From Elysia marginata (taxonomy: Eukaryota > Mollusca > Gastropoda > Plakobranchidae), in the NCBI GenBank assembly GCA_019649035.1, contig BMAT01010681.1, positions 8,939 to 29,652 on the forward strand: a DNA stretch of 20,714 nt, in the 5' to 3' direction. Below, piece by piece: positions 12,301 to 19,345 of this stretch. A model generated the notes under the pieces. It ran no database searches. It was not told the origin of the DNA and saw nothing but the letters and a program-made list of their open reading frames with translations. The first letter of the stretch is position 1, and each line of letters starts with the position of its first letter. The translations under genes were made by a program, and so were the position numbers.

Positions 12301-15300
12301 CTCCCCCTCATCTTAAAAAAGTCCTGCTTCAAAACAACATGCATTTTAACACCATCAATTTCAGATTTAAGCGTATACTGCATTAAAAAAAACAAGACTT
12401 ACAGTTTTCTTCATCACTTCCATCCAGGCAGTCTGTATCTCCATCACAAACCCAGTTTTTGTCTATACAGAAGTCTTCTGCTTGATTGACACACTGAAAG
12501 CTTGTTTCATCACACAGCCCAGCAGGAAGCTGTTTGGAGGTGCAGTTAGCTTCATCACTGCCATCGTCACAATCTTTGTCTTCATCACACCACCAAATAT
12601 CGTGAATACAGTCTCCATTGCTGCATTGATGATGGTCAGGTGAGCAATCACCTGAACCTGAATAGAACAAGCAAAGTTTAATATTTTTGTCTCAGTCTCA
12701 TGATATACTTTTTAGGATGTGTGAAACCCAAGCTACAAGTACCAATACCCAAGCTACAAGTACCAATCTTTAAAATTCCACACATGAAATAAAATGAATA
12801 TAAGATCTGAAATCTAGAAAAGACAACCTCAAATAATTCAAACCAAGATCCTTCAGGTAGGTCTACTTGCATTGTTCGATTTGTACCCAGGTTACAGAGT
12901 TTATGATCCTTCTTTTATGTACTGATAATTCAATTTTTAAATAATGCCATGTCAAATTGTTCCCCCTGTGAACTTCACTTAAGACTAGAAGCAGCATATC
13001 AAAAATTAATTCTTTTTCAATAATGAAACAAGACCCTTGTCAAGGTGCAGCAACTAACCACAGATATCTTTATCCTCATCAGAGTTGTCACCGCAATCAT
13101 CTGTTTTGTCGCACTGGAATTTTTTGGAGATGCACTTGCCATTAGTACACGTGAACTCATCAGCAGCACATTTTCGCACACAGCCTGTTATAAAATATAC
13201 ATTTTATAATTTTTCAAAGACTACATGAAGTTTCAATCCAATTTTGCACACCTACAAGACTCGACATAAGAAGCTTAAATTACTTCTGGTGCAAATTCCA
13301 ACACCGAAATCGTTTCTGTAATGTCAAAAAAACATTTTTATGGTGCAACTTCTTGCAAATAACTAAGCCATTGACAATTCAGAGTCTTCCACAAATTTTG
13401 TTCCATTTTAAACGATTGATGAAAATATTGCCTAAAAAATATAGCTAGTTAAGCATAAATAAAATAAAATTATAGCTGCCAATTTTCTTCTCATTTGGAC
13501 AGATTGTATTTGTTCATAATTTCCTTTAAAGAATTACCATGTTCATCTTCTCCATCTGGACAGTTTTCTTCTCCATCACATTTCCAGTCTTCAGATATAC
13601 ACTTTCCACTTTTATTGCAATGGAAAAATCCATCAGGGCATTTTGCTTTGGCTGAAAATCCCGAGATAATAAAAAAGATTAATTGGCAAATTTAGTTAGA
13701 CATGTCACATGGCAACTGAAACTACCACTTTCCCAGACAATAGATGCTCATTTTGCTACCACAGCAAAAAACAAGGCTTTACTGCATGAAATCATTATTT
13801 AAAATATATGTATATATTCAGGCTGTAAGTACATTGATCTTTAAACTAAAGTACATTGATCTTTCGAGACTAAGAATTTTTCTTGAGGCTGATTTAGATA
13901 GAAGTAAAACTAAGCCCCAATTTCTTTAAAATTTATTGTTTGATTAGACCAAATAAATTTAATTTGACCCCCCCCCCTCACAATGGTTTCCCTGGATTGT
14001 ATTTGTATTAACGCAACTCATGAAATATTATGGTGCTTTAAAGAAATCATACTTATGTTAAAATCAATTATTTTTCGTGTGTGTATAAATTTGATTCAAA
14101 GCTAGAGTTCTTTAAAAAGTGTGGAAAATGCAACTTTTTAAAGTAAAATACTTACTACACTGCTGAACATCTTCATCAGAATTATCTGGACAATCAGCGT
14201 GGCCATCACAGAACCATCTCTCAGGGATGCATTTTCCAGAATTGCAGCGGAAATAATCGTCCGTGCAAGTTGGGTAATCTATGAATGAAAATAAATTTGT
14301 CCATAGTAATAAAAGAAAATAAAACTAAAACTGCCGTATCCTCTTATTTGTGTGTGCTTGATTGGTGTAATTTAAATGATTAACATATAAAACCAGCATT
14401 GTCAGCTGATATGTAAAGCTATGTACTTCGGATATCTGTAACATGTTCACTGCTTCCGTATAATTTAATTTGACCAAAAATTATCTACCAATGTCGTAAT
14501 GGGTATTTTCTACTAAGGTAACAATCAATAGCCAAATTAAACTATCCAAAAATTAGCTTCATTTTCTAATCTAGATCCTTTAATGAAATAAAGCAATACT
14601 AGACCAAATAAGCCAATGCAAATGTGGTTTTTGGCATGCATGAAAATTGCGTACCATGAATCAAAGACTTGTCATATTTGATAATAGCAAAAATATTTTT
14701 TTAAAAGCTTTGAAGTACAACTCATTTGGAATGGATAAATATCTTGAAGAGGAAATGGTCAGCACATAGTGTTTTTACGGACCTTGCGTTATTGCTGCCA
14801 TGTTTACAACAACAAAAATTTTAATAAAAAAAAAACAGTCGCTCCAAGCACTGACTGACTCATATCAACTCTTGCAATGTTGCAAACAATATTTCTCAAA
14901 GGAAGTAATAGATCTATAGGCTATAAGATTGTGATTCAAAAAATTTTTGTTTAATTTTGTTATCTTTTTGATATTCAAATGCCTGATTGAAATTTTTTAA
15001 AAATTTTGCATCTTTTTGTTATTCAAAAGCCTGCTAGTAGATTAATAGGACACTTGTGCACCAGTTCAGTGACATTTTCGATGATGTGGCCTTTTTCCTG
15101 AAGTAACCTACACAAAGCTATGTTAAAATTTGACGTATTTCAGAATTACAATCATGTCTCAGATATTTGTATTCCTTTTCTAAACCTCACTCTAAAATCA
15201 TTAGCCTACATCGTCCATCGCTACTGTGTAATCTTTGATGTTCTCTCCCTCCAAATGTGACCTTTTCTCCACATCGCCCGCCGCTTACTCTTGCAATCTA

Positions 15301-18300
15301 AAATCAAGTATTGCAGGCCGATTGTATCCATGTAACTTAACCGTGTATGTGGCAAAACAGCTTTTTAGAGCACAAGAAAAGTGCATTAAGAATTATGAAA
15401 CTCGGCTGGCTATAAATTAATTAAACTCCCATATCGCTACCAATATTACTATTAGACAACAAACGTTTTATTTCTAAATCAAACGAAAGAAAAGTATTTC
15501 TAAATCAAACGAAAAAAAGTTTTTTTCTGAACTCAACGACAATGCGGAACTTTTAAAAACAAAAGTTCTTCACCAAAGACTTTTTAACAGGAACGTTAAA
15601 TCTACCAAGGTGAGGGGAAAATACGCCGCTTGTTATTTCTTATTTCATTTTATTGAATGAAATAATCGAATGAGAAAGCGATGTTCCGACATAACATAGG
15701 CGCTTAGACAAAAGCTATCTGATGTGTGGAAGCAGCGAGGGCGCGTCACCTTGCGCAGTGTAGACCTAGTAACCCAACACGCCCTCGCTCTCGCCAAACC
15801 AAAGGTATGACCTCAATCGACAGTTCATGCGAGTGTGTTTGCCGACTCGTGTGTGTGATGAGGACACGGCCCACATTTCCAGAGCTTTCGATTGGCTGAC
15901 AAAGTGGGTTAGCTCAGTCAGGAGAGATGTGCGGACCAATGAGAGTTCAGCGGTATGAATGAATAACCGGCTAGGCCTATCCTATTCCGCTATAGCAAGC
16001 CGTGTAATACAATGCAAAACTTGACATGGCCCTTGCTCCAATGCAAAGCCGGCAGCAACGATGCGGAGAAACAGATTTCTATAATAATGACTGTACATAG
16101 ATAAATCTACGGAATGGAAAAAAGTAACACTAACAGGCAAAGAAAATACTCCGCACAATATCGGCTCGGCATGAATAGCATACAAAGTTAAAACGAGTTC
16201 AAAATAAAACTGGGGTCTTTTGGGGTCACATCAATCCCGTCTTGAGCGATAACAGATCTTCAGACCGGCATCGATTGCAATGCGCAGTATTACGAAAATG
16301 GCGAGCACGATACTTAACTTGAACTTGACACAGCAGTACGACTGTTATTATTGTTATCAGTGCCGCATGATAACTATAACAGTATGGCACTGCTATTAGT
16401 TTTGATGATAACAAAAGGATATAGATACGAGTACACTAACTTATTTTCAATAACTAAACATACGAACGAAATCAGTTGTTTTTTTTTATTCGGAAGGATT
16501 CCAACTCGGGAATGCAGCCCCCAGGCTAAACCTTAACTTCATGTTAACAAGTTCTAAATCTATTTGGTTTTTAGAAATAAAGCACCCTGTGCGGTAACAT
16601 GCATTAGGCCTATTTTTAATTAAAACAATAACGAAATAAAGATTAATGAGGAGTAATTTCTAACTTAAAATGAATAATGGTACAAGTGCGGAAATACATG
16701 TACTTTTTTCTATAAACCATGACTCATCGCTAATTTCTTAGTGACTTACGACCTATGGCGAATAAGACTATCCAATCCTGTTATATCACCCTGTTATTAT
16801 ACCCACTTTGTTGTGATTTACTGTTTACAAGATCACATAATTGAAAAAGACACCCAAGAAAGAGGAATGTTGTTATTACGACATATTGCTACTCCATTTT
16901 AAGCTTTTTGGCGACAGAGGTAATGATGAACTGAAGACTTCACACGGCAATTCAGTGACCAAAATGTATCACTACAGTTAGATTTGAGGTATATAAAGAC
17001 TTGATGTGCCAATAGCGATTGGTGTAATAAAGTATTGCATTTTTACAACTATTGTCTCACCATGGCTAACAACTTAAGAGCAACAGACAAGAGTACAAAA
17101 TTCTTATTTGAGAGATAGCAAACCCTTGTCAAAATTTTAATTTCTAACCCCATCTCCGCGGTCAAAACGTGTATCTGCAATGAAAATACATAGGCCTACT
17201 TAGAAAAATGTGTTTTTCCCTTATCTAGAATCTAGCTTTATATTTTTAGTTTGTGGGAAGCTAAACTTCACTCTTGGCCAAGATCTGTTTGTGGTGGTCC
17301 TCGTACTTGATAGTTATGTGCCCCCCCCCCATCCATTTAGCCTTCACAAAATGAAGGCAAAAATAAGTCTAGGCTAGTTGGATATACCCATGAGTCTAAT
17401 ATAGATTTGTATCGTTATTAATAAATGGGCTTAGTGAGAGGCTAAGTTAAAATAATCTTAGAGGTGCTTAAAATGTACTAATTATTTCGTCAAGGCTAAA
17501 TGGACGGAACCACGAAACTTAACCAGTGCTGTGATTCTAGACCTATATGTTGCATCATCCTGTTGAGTTGTCACGCAAGTTTTAACCATAAGATGCATAA
17601 TTCAGATAGGGAAAGATAGTTGGCCTACTGCTCTCGACAGACGAATATTGACGACCTTCAGGAGATCAACAAAACTGGATGAGACTTGACTGATAAGCTT
17701 AATGAATGGATTAAGTGATAAAGCGTGTTAACTTTACAACCACTAGACAAGCACTTGTAAGTTTTAAGTAGACAAAACCTCCCAGATAATGGGGTCTATG
17801 AATGGCAATGAACTTACTGCAGCCTTGTTCGTCCGAGTTATCATGGCAGTCGTCTTGTAAATCACACTTCCAAGCCAGGGTGATACAACGCCCGTTTTTA
17901 CACTGAAATTCGTCCGCTGGACATTGGCCGTCCCACTGGTCTGTGAAAAAGATCTCGATCATTAAAAACATGCACCAGAATCCAGAATGGATCTAAATTG
18001 TAATAGGGGGCCTATCCGTAAAAATAAATCAACATCGGCCATGGGGGAAATAAAATTGTAGCAGATTAGATTGTTATAAACATGGCAATAATATAATAGG
18101 CCGTATTGTTGGCTCATTAGTGAACTTAAAGAAAGAAATAGTCTTGTTTTACAGATTACAGAAGGCCTAGGCCTAGAACTAGAATTGATTAATAAAAAAA
18201 ACAACACTTTAAACTAAAGACCATCTCAATTATGGCACACAACAGCCAACATGGAAAATCTACATTTATTTGGTCGGTCTCTAGATTTAGACAAGAGTAT

Positions 18301-18465
18301 CTAGATCTAGAACTATAATTTATGTACCGGTACTCTAAATTAAGATAGCTCTTTTTTAACCTAGATCTAGACTTAAAATCTAATAAGGTTGTAAGGCAAC
18401 TTACCGTCAGAGATGGCCAAGCCCGTAAAGAAGCCTATTAGGATTGTCAGCTGTAAGAGCCGCAT
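3182..18465 (-). CDS. VLDLR: VLDLR/ApoER2-type LDL-receptor-family gene, 16 coding exons (overall model)
   Basis: The gene encodes a single-pass endocytic receptor. Seen in the sequence: signal peptide (residues 1-20), eight LDLa modules (27 to about 351), EGF-A and EGF-B (about 357-443), a YWTD propeller (about 444-707), EGF-C (about 714-755), a stem of about 55 residues, a transmembrane helix (about 815-839) and a cytoplasmic tail with FDNPVY at 852-857. All introns are GT-AG and every junction keeps frame; exons 1-15 total 2631 nt, or 877 codons. Final length is 879, 881 or 918 residues depending on the last acceptor, close to human VLDLR (873). Eight LDLa modules match VLDLR rather than LDLR, which has seven. 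Family knowledge says such receptors take up lipoproteins or yolk precursors, or bind reelin-like ligands through clathrin-coated pits; the ligand here is not shown. One-to-one orthology with VLDLR rather than LRP8 or LDLR is not established, since the animal may have one ancestral gene. Confidence 0.95.
3323..4720 (-). other. Intron 15
   Basis: About 1.4 kb between the tail exon and the terminal exon. It contains the SINE and otherwise unremarkable sequence. Plus-strand open frames at 3584-3784, 3906-4127 and 4565-4807 have no recognisable domain; the last overlaps exon 15 in antisense. Confidence 0.7.
4107..4420 (+). mobile_element. tRNA-derived SINE in intron 15, antisense to the receptor gene
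   Basis: The 5' part resembles a tRNA-Ser: A box TGGCTGAGTGG at 4113-4123 and B box AGTTTGATTCC at 4157-4167, spaced as in a tRNA, with ACTTGAGAT in the anticodon arm. A central block follows (about 4190-4250) with TTGGGAAAGCAATTTAACC and CCCCAGTCCACCC then TGGGTACCCAGC, which looks like the conserved core of animal SINE families. The element appears to fade near 4420. No clear target-site duplication or poly(A) tail was found, so borders are approximate and the copy is probably old. Confidence 0.75.
4721..4852 (-). CDS. VLDLR: Exon 15: end of transmembrane helix and cytoplasmic tail with FDNPVY
   Basis: A 132-nt phase 0-0 exon of 44 residues. VIVLLV ends the helix, RRHKKRN is the basic stop-transfer, and [15 protein letters not shown] carries the endocytosis signal FxNPxY. 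Residues [13 protein letters not shown] match vertebrate ApoER2 very closely. In the family this motif binds PTB adaptors (ARH, Disabled, Numb-type) and drives clathrin uptake. The remainder, [16 protein letters not shown], has no motif I recognise. The acceptor is CTTGGCCTGCAG and the donor CAG|GTAAGG. Confidence 0.96.
5318..5547 (-). CDS. VLDLR: Exon 14: stem region and most of the transmembrane helix
   Basis: A 230-nt exon, phase 1 to 0. It encodes an extracellular stem of about 55 residues rich in Asn, Thr, Ser and Gly, with sequons NTT and NDT and a few Ser/Thr pairs, then the helix start [19 protein letters not shown]. The stem takes the place of the O-glycosylated domain but is only moderately Ser/Thr-rich. 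Because stem and helix share one exon, the stem cannot be skipped alone as the separate O-linked exon of vertebrate VLDLR and LRP8 can. The donor is GTG|GTGAGT. Confidence 0.93.
5548..6630 (-). other. Intron 13
   Basis: About 1.1 kb. The segment 5740-5860 is less AT-rich than its surroundings (GCAGGCCTGAGCGGCACC and nearby) and may be an old repeat fragment, but I recognise no family. The rest is T-rich on the plus strand. Confidence 0.6.
6631..6777 (-). CDS. VLDLR: Exon 13: EGF-C
   Basis: A 147-nt phase 1-1 exon encoding [49 protein letters not shown]. It has six cysteines in EGF order, and [14 protein letters not shown] is the near-invariant start of the EGF module that packs against the propeller in this family. 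The acceptor ends AAAAG, weaker than its neighbours with A at -3. The donor is G|GTGAGT. Confidence 0.94.
7328..7728 (-). CDS. VLDLR: Exon 12: YWTD propeller, last blades
   Basis: The longest coding exon (401 nt), phase 2 to 1. It contains [23 protein letters not shown] and [10 protein letters not shown], three further YWTD-type motifs that complete six blades. KLH (H628) and LPHPYG (H652) align with human LDLR H562 and H586 with the same 24-residue spacing. NRS and NKS are N-glycosylation sequons. Vertebrate genes split this part across more exons. The acceptor is TTACTTCCAG and the donor T|GTAAGT. Confidence 0.95.
7729..8657 (-). other. Intron 11 with pyrimidine-rich repeat
   Basis: About 0.93 kb. 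Plus-strand 8060-8300 is strongly pyrimidine-biased and includes (TC)n-like 8216-8250 and TCTATCTATATCTC near 8272-8290. The piece 8300-8345 is GC-richer. On the minus strand it contains CATTCGACTCC, which weakly resembles a polymerase III B box, so a decayed SINE with a microsatellite tail is possible but unproven. Confidence 0.5.
8216..8250. repeat. TC-rich microsatellite
   Basis: Imperfect (TC)n run in intron 11, with interruptions by A and G. Confidence 0.8.
8658..8870 (-). CDS. VLDLR: Exon 11: YWTD propeller, middle blades
   Basis: A 213-nt phase 2-2 exon. It encodes [14 protein letters not shown], then [18 protein letters not shown], where YISD stands for YWTD, and [26 protein letters not shown] matches the strand pattern of LDLR-family propellers (GLAVDWIHSNIYW). 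The acceptor is TTTCTTTTCCTAG and the donor GG|GTGAGT. Confidence 0.93.
9311..9488 (-). CDS. VLDLR: Exon 10: YWTD propeller, first blades
   Basis: A 178-nt exon starting in phase 1 and ending in phase 2. It encodes [17 protein letters not shown], the edge strand that opens the propeller, and then [14 protein letters not shown] with an exact YWTD. AIDLDV preceding it is the usual strand before a YWTD motif. The acceptor is TTTTTTCTTTCAG. The donor interrupts an ATG codon (AT|GTAAGT), completed by the first G of exon 11. Confidence 0.93.
9998..10258 (-). CDS. VLDLR: Exon 9: EGF-A plus calcium-binding EGF-B in one exon
   Basis: A 261-nt exon. EGF-A reads [23 protein letters not shown], then a Ser-rich loop before its last cysteine. 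EGF-B begins DIDEC and contains [12 protein letters not shown], the calcium-binding EGF signature with the Asn subject to beta-hydroxylation in the family. The acceptor has a strong T-rich tract (TTTTTTTTCTGCTCCAG) and the donor is C|GTAAGT. In vertebrate LDLR these two modules lie in separate exons; here the intron is absent. Confidence 0.94.
10259..11533 (-). other. Intron 8
   Basis: About 1.3 kb between the LDLa array and the EGF pair. It holds a two-copy tandem duplication and otherwise AT-rich sequence. No further LDLa-like cysteine pattern was seen, so no exon seems to be missing here. Confidence 0.6.
10631..10824. repeat. Two-copy tandem duplication of about 100 bp
   Basis: Copy 1 starts at 10631 and copy 2 at 10732, both with CATAACAGGGT. 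The last 47 bases of the units are identical (10682-10728 and 10776-10822). The middles differ and copy 2 is about 7 bp shorter there. Confidence 0.93.
11534..11671 (-). CDS. VLDLR: Exon 8: LDLa module 8 and linker to the EGF pair
   Basis: A 138-nt phase 1-1 exon. It encodes [39 protein letters not shown], then PPTDE leading into EGF-A. QDE stands where SDE is usual, with a longer insertion before the sixth cysteine. A longer last loop is also seen in the final LDLa module of vertebrate LDLR. The acceptor is TCTGTTCAG and the donor A|GTGAGT. Confidence 0.92.
11940..12068 (-). CDS. VLDLR: Exon 7: LDLa module 7, divergent
   Basis: A 129-nt phase 1-1 exon encoding [40 protein letters not shown]. 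Six cysteines are kept, but the second-to-third cysteine segment (VISNY) lacks the usual NG(K/R) pattern and SDE is replaced by DDE. The acidic loop could still bind calcium. The module is the most diverged of the eight. The acceptor is CATTTCAG and the donor G|GTAAGT. Confidence 0.9.
12403..12657 (-). CDS. VLDLR: Exon 6: LDLa modules 5 and 6 fused in one exon
   Basis: This 255-nt exon encodes two complete repeats without an intron. Module 5 runs [35 protein letters not shown]. Module 6 runs [38 protein letters not shown]. Module 5 carries CIH followed by an aromatic (H201, codon 12602-12604), as LDLR module 5 does at H190, a residue of the acid-release interface. The donor splits the final cysteine codon (T|GTAAGT), restored as TGT by exon 7. 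NCT after module 5 is a possible N-glycosylation site, though its Asn precedes a disulfide cysteine. Confidence 0.94.
12726..12767. repeat. Perfect 21-bp tandem duplication
   Basis: The unit starting ACCCAAGCTAC is present twice head to tail (12726-12746, 12747-12767) without mismatch, in intron 5 about 70-110 nt before the exon 6 acceptor. Confidence 0.95.
13059..13184 (-). CDS. VLDLR: Exon 5: LDLa module 4
   Basis: A 126-nt phase 1-1 exon. It starts with the last cysteine of module 3 (GCVRKC), then encodes a full repeat [37 protein letters not shown]. The calcium box is intact. F-Q replaces the usual tryptophan position before the fourth cysteine. The acceptor is TTATAACAG and the donor G|GTTAGT, slightly off consensus. 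Confidence 0.92.
13538..13651 (-). CDS. VLDLR: Exon 4: LDLa module 3
   Basis: A 114-nt exon, the shortest of the LDLa exons. It encodes [15 protein letters not shown], then [14 protein letters not shown] and PDGEDEHG. The sixth cysteine of the module is completed only in exon 5, one residue past the junction. The usual SDE of the calcium box is GEDE here, which keeps the acidic ligands but replaces Ser. The acceptor is GATTTTCAG and the donor G|GTAATT. Confidence 0.92.
13827..13864. repeat. 16-bp direct repeat, 22-bp period
   Basis: AAGTACATTGATCTTT occurs at 13827-13842 and 13849-13864 in intron 3. Confidence 0.9.
14156..14278 (-). CDS. VLDLR: Exon 3: LDLa module 2
   Basis: A 123-nt phase 1-1 exon whose product begins [12 protein letters not shown] and ends [12 protein letters not shown]. 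It has six cysteines, CIPERWFC before the acidic loop and an intact DNSDE calcium box. The acceptor is TTCATTCATAG and the donor A|GTAAGT. It is open in this frame but has no internal ATG; it is recognised by cysteine spacing. Confidence 0.93.
15469..15520. repeat. 26-bp tandem duplication
   Basis: TATTTCTAAATCAAACGAAA begins at 15469 and again at 15495, near-identical copies in intron 2. Confidence 0.9.
15720..16330. promoter_or_regulatory. GC-richer promoter-like island inside intron 2
   Basis: CpG dinucleotides are frequent compared with the flanks. It contains a GC-rich inverted repeat (15734-15789), CCAAT-type boxes facing each other (ATTGG 15891-15895, CCAAT 15936-15940), a TTGCGCA stretch near 15751, and a direct repeat GGGTCT/GGGTCA spaced by four (16213-16228). 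These resemble promoter or enhancer elements. No convincing alternative first exon was found on either strand, so an internal promoter, an enhancer or an old inserted element all remain possible. Confidence 0.35.
15734..15789. repeat. GC-rich inverted repeat
   Basis: AGCGAGGGCGCGT (15734-15746) pairs with ACACGCCCTCGCT (15777-15789), 12 of 13 positions, around a 30-nt spacer. Confidence 0.9.
16341..16383. repeat. Two-part hairpin
   Basis: Outer arms ACTGTTAT (16341-16348) and ATAACAGT (16376-16383), inner arms GTTATCA (16353-16359) and TGATAAC (16368-16374), with an 8-nt loop and a 4/1 internal bulge. Confidence 0.85.
17818..17940 (-). CDS. VLDLR: Exon 2: LDLa module 1
   Basis: This 123-nt exon of class 1-1 encodes one LDLa repeat. 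Its six cysteines have the family spacing, and the calcium-binding end [16 protein letters not shown] carries the diagnostic DNSDE. The acceptor is TTTTCACAG and the donor A|GTAAGT. The aromatic-Lys-Cys (WKC) preceding the acidic loop is the usual ligand-contact site for lysine-bearing ligands. It is separated from exon 3 by the longest intron in the gene (3.5 kb). Confidence 0.93.
18163..18370. repeat. Cluster of perfect palindromes in intron 1
   Basis: AGGCCTAGGCCT (18163-18174), CTAGATCTAG (18301-18310 and 18361-18370, exactly 60 nt apart) and TACCGGTA (18325-18332). All are self-complementary and close to the exon 1 donor. Confidence 0.85.
18405..18465 (-). CDS. VLDLR: Exon 1: signal peptide
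   Basis: This exon encodes 20 codons plus one base: MRLLQLTIL, then a hydrophobic run IGFFTGLA, then ISD. That is a classic secretory signal of short basic start, hydrophobic core and small residues (G-L-A-I-S) suited to signal peptidase. The donor is G|GTAAGT-like at 18404 in phase 1, the phase used by all following LDLa exons. Confidence 0.9.
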
Positions 18466-18600
18466 GCTTGCTGTTTTCACGAGATCACTGAACTATAAGG
18501 AGCAGACTAAACTTTGACAAAGCTTCACTTAAAATTTGTAAAACTGATTCACTTCCAGTCTCAGGAGGTTGGGAAAACGGCTTTCTTCAAGAGGTTTATA
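18466..18600 (-). promoter_or_regulatory. Core promoter candidate and 5' leader of the receptor gene
   Basis: On the minus strand a TATAAA lies at 18600-18595. A start about 30 nt downstream would fall near 18570, giving a leader of roughly 105 nt. The leader holds no upstream ATG. An in-frame TAG lies 30 nt before the start codon, which supports ATG 18465-18463 as the true start. A at -3 fits the animal start context. A palindrome CACCGGTG (18606-18613) sits just upstream of the TATA box. No SREBP element of the ATCACCCCAC type was seen. The transcription start is inferred, not observed. Confidence 0.45.
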
Positions 18601-18990
18601 ATTGTCACCGGTGCCTTACTCCGAAACAGTCCTTGGGTGGAGGGACCTAGAGTTTTAACTGTTTGTCTTGTAGATCTATAAAATCTAATTAGACTAATCC
18701 TGTTTGAAACCACCCTTATTAGCGCATCTAGGGGCACAGATTCGAGGTAAGATATTTGATTTTTATAATATATTCAAGTAAGTTCAAGGGATAAGAAGTA
18801 TATCTAGAACTTTGTATAACAAATATTAATATGAATATTTCAATAACTTTACACTTTGAGAGTTAAATTTACAGAGTGGTTCTCGCTCTTGATGACAATA
18901 AGGATAGATGTCCAAATGAGAGTGTGCTCACAATTTCTAACCTATACGGTGGAACTCAGTCCCCCAACTCATGGAAACGGTGAAAAACAA

Positions 18991-19037
18991 GCCCTCGCTA
19001 ACCAGCGACGGGAATCGTACGATGTCTCGGCGAGGGC
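18991..19037. repeat. Inverted repeat sharing a core with the intron 2 repeat
   Basis: GCCCTCGC (18991-18998) and GCGAGGGC (19030-19037) are perfect complements around a 31-nt spacer. GCCCTCGCT also forms the arm of the 15734-15789 repeat. Confidence 0.8.
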
Positions 19038-19099
19038 GGCGTGCTCTCCAGTTCAAATCTAGCCTAGGCTTAAGCGTAGTGCATTGATCGCGGCACAAG

Positions 19100-19345
19100 C
19101 AACCACTCAACAGACGTGGTCACCACGTAGAGCACGAGGAAAGGAAGGTCTCGTCAGGGCAGCTCAGCAGCTACAAAAATGCAAAGCAGCCATCGTACGA
19201 TTCTCACCGGCATGTAATTCATGCGCAGCGCGACTATCACGTGGGATCTGGTATAAACCGCGCCCCGTGTTCACAGTTAGGAGAAAATTGTTCAATCCAG
19301 AGTTCTTCTTGTTATTGTTTCGCCCTGTATGTTTTGTTATGGTGA
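19100..19345 (+). promoter_or_regulatory. Candidate plus-strand promoter of a head-to-head neighbour gene
   Basis: GC-richer than its flanks. Elements in order: interrupted palindrome ACGTGGTCACCACGT (19114-19128), NRF-1-like ATGCGCAGCGCG (about 19220-19231), E-box CACGTG (19238-19243), TATAAA (19252-19257) and an initiator-like CACAGTT (19272-19278). A possible 5' splice donor ATG|GTGAGG follows at 19341/19342. No ORF with a known domain follows, so the product is unknown. Confidence 0.4.

Larger units (their letters stand above)
14279..17817 (-). other. Intron 2 (largest intron)
   Basis: About 3.5 kb between LDLa modules 1 and 2. The flanks are AT-rich; the centre (about 15700-16330) is GC-richer. 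I looked for further LDLa cysteine patterns and SDE-type calcium boxes on the minus strand and saw none. A poly(C) tract lies at about 17322-17331. TAGGCCTA octamers occur at 15972, 16605 and 17191. Confidence 0.6.

Noticed and set aside
15909-15926. tRNA-like A box (TTAGCTCAGTCAGGAGAG)
   Set aside because: No B box at the expected distance and no cloverleaf; at most a fragment of a tRNA-derived element.
15982-16185. Minus-strand ORF near the intron 2 island as an alternative first exon
   Set aside because: No recognisable domain, no clear donor in the needed phase, and codon content not coding-like.
16226-16414. Minus-strand ORF with a hydrophobic stretch, possible alternative signal peptide
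   Set aside because: It overlaps the hairpin and I found no convincing phase 1 donor to join it to exon 3; probably a chance frame.
18466-19250. SREBP sterol element as in vertebrate LDLR
   Set aside because: No ATCACCCCAC-type sequence was seen on either strand; the CACGTG at 19238 alone is not specific.
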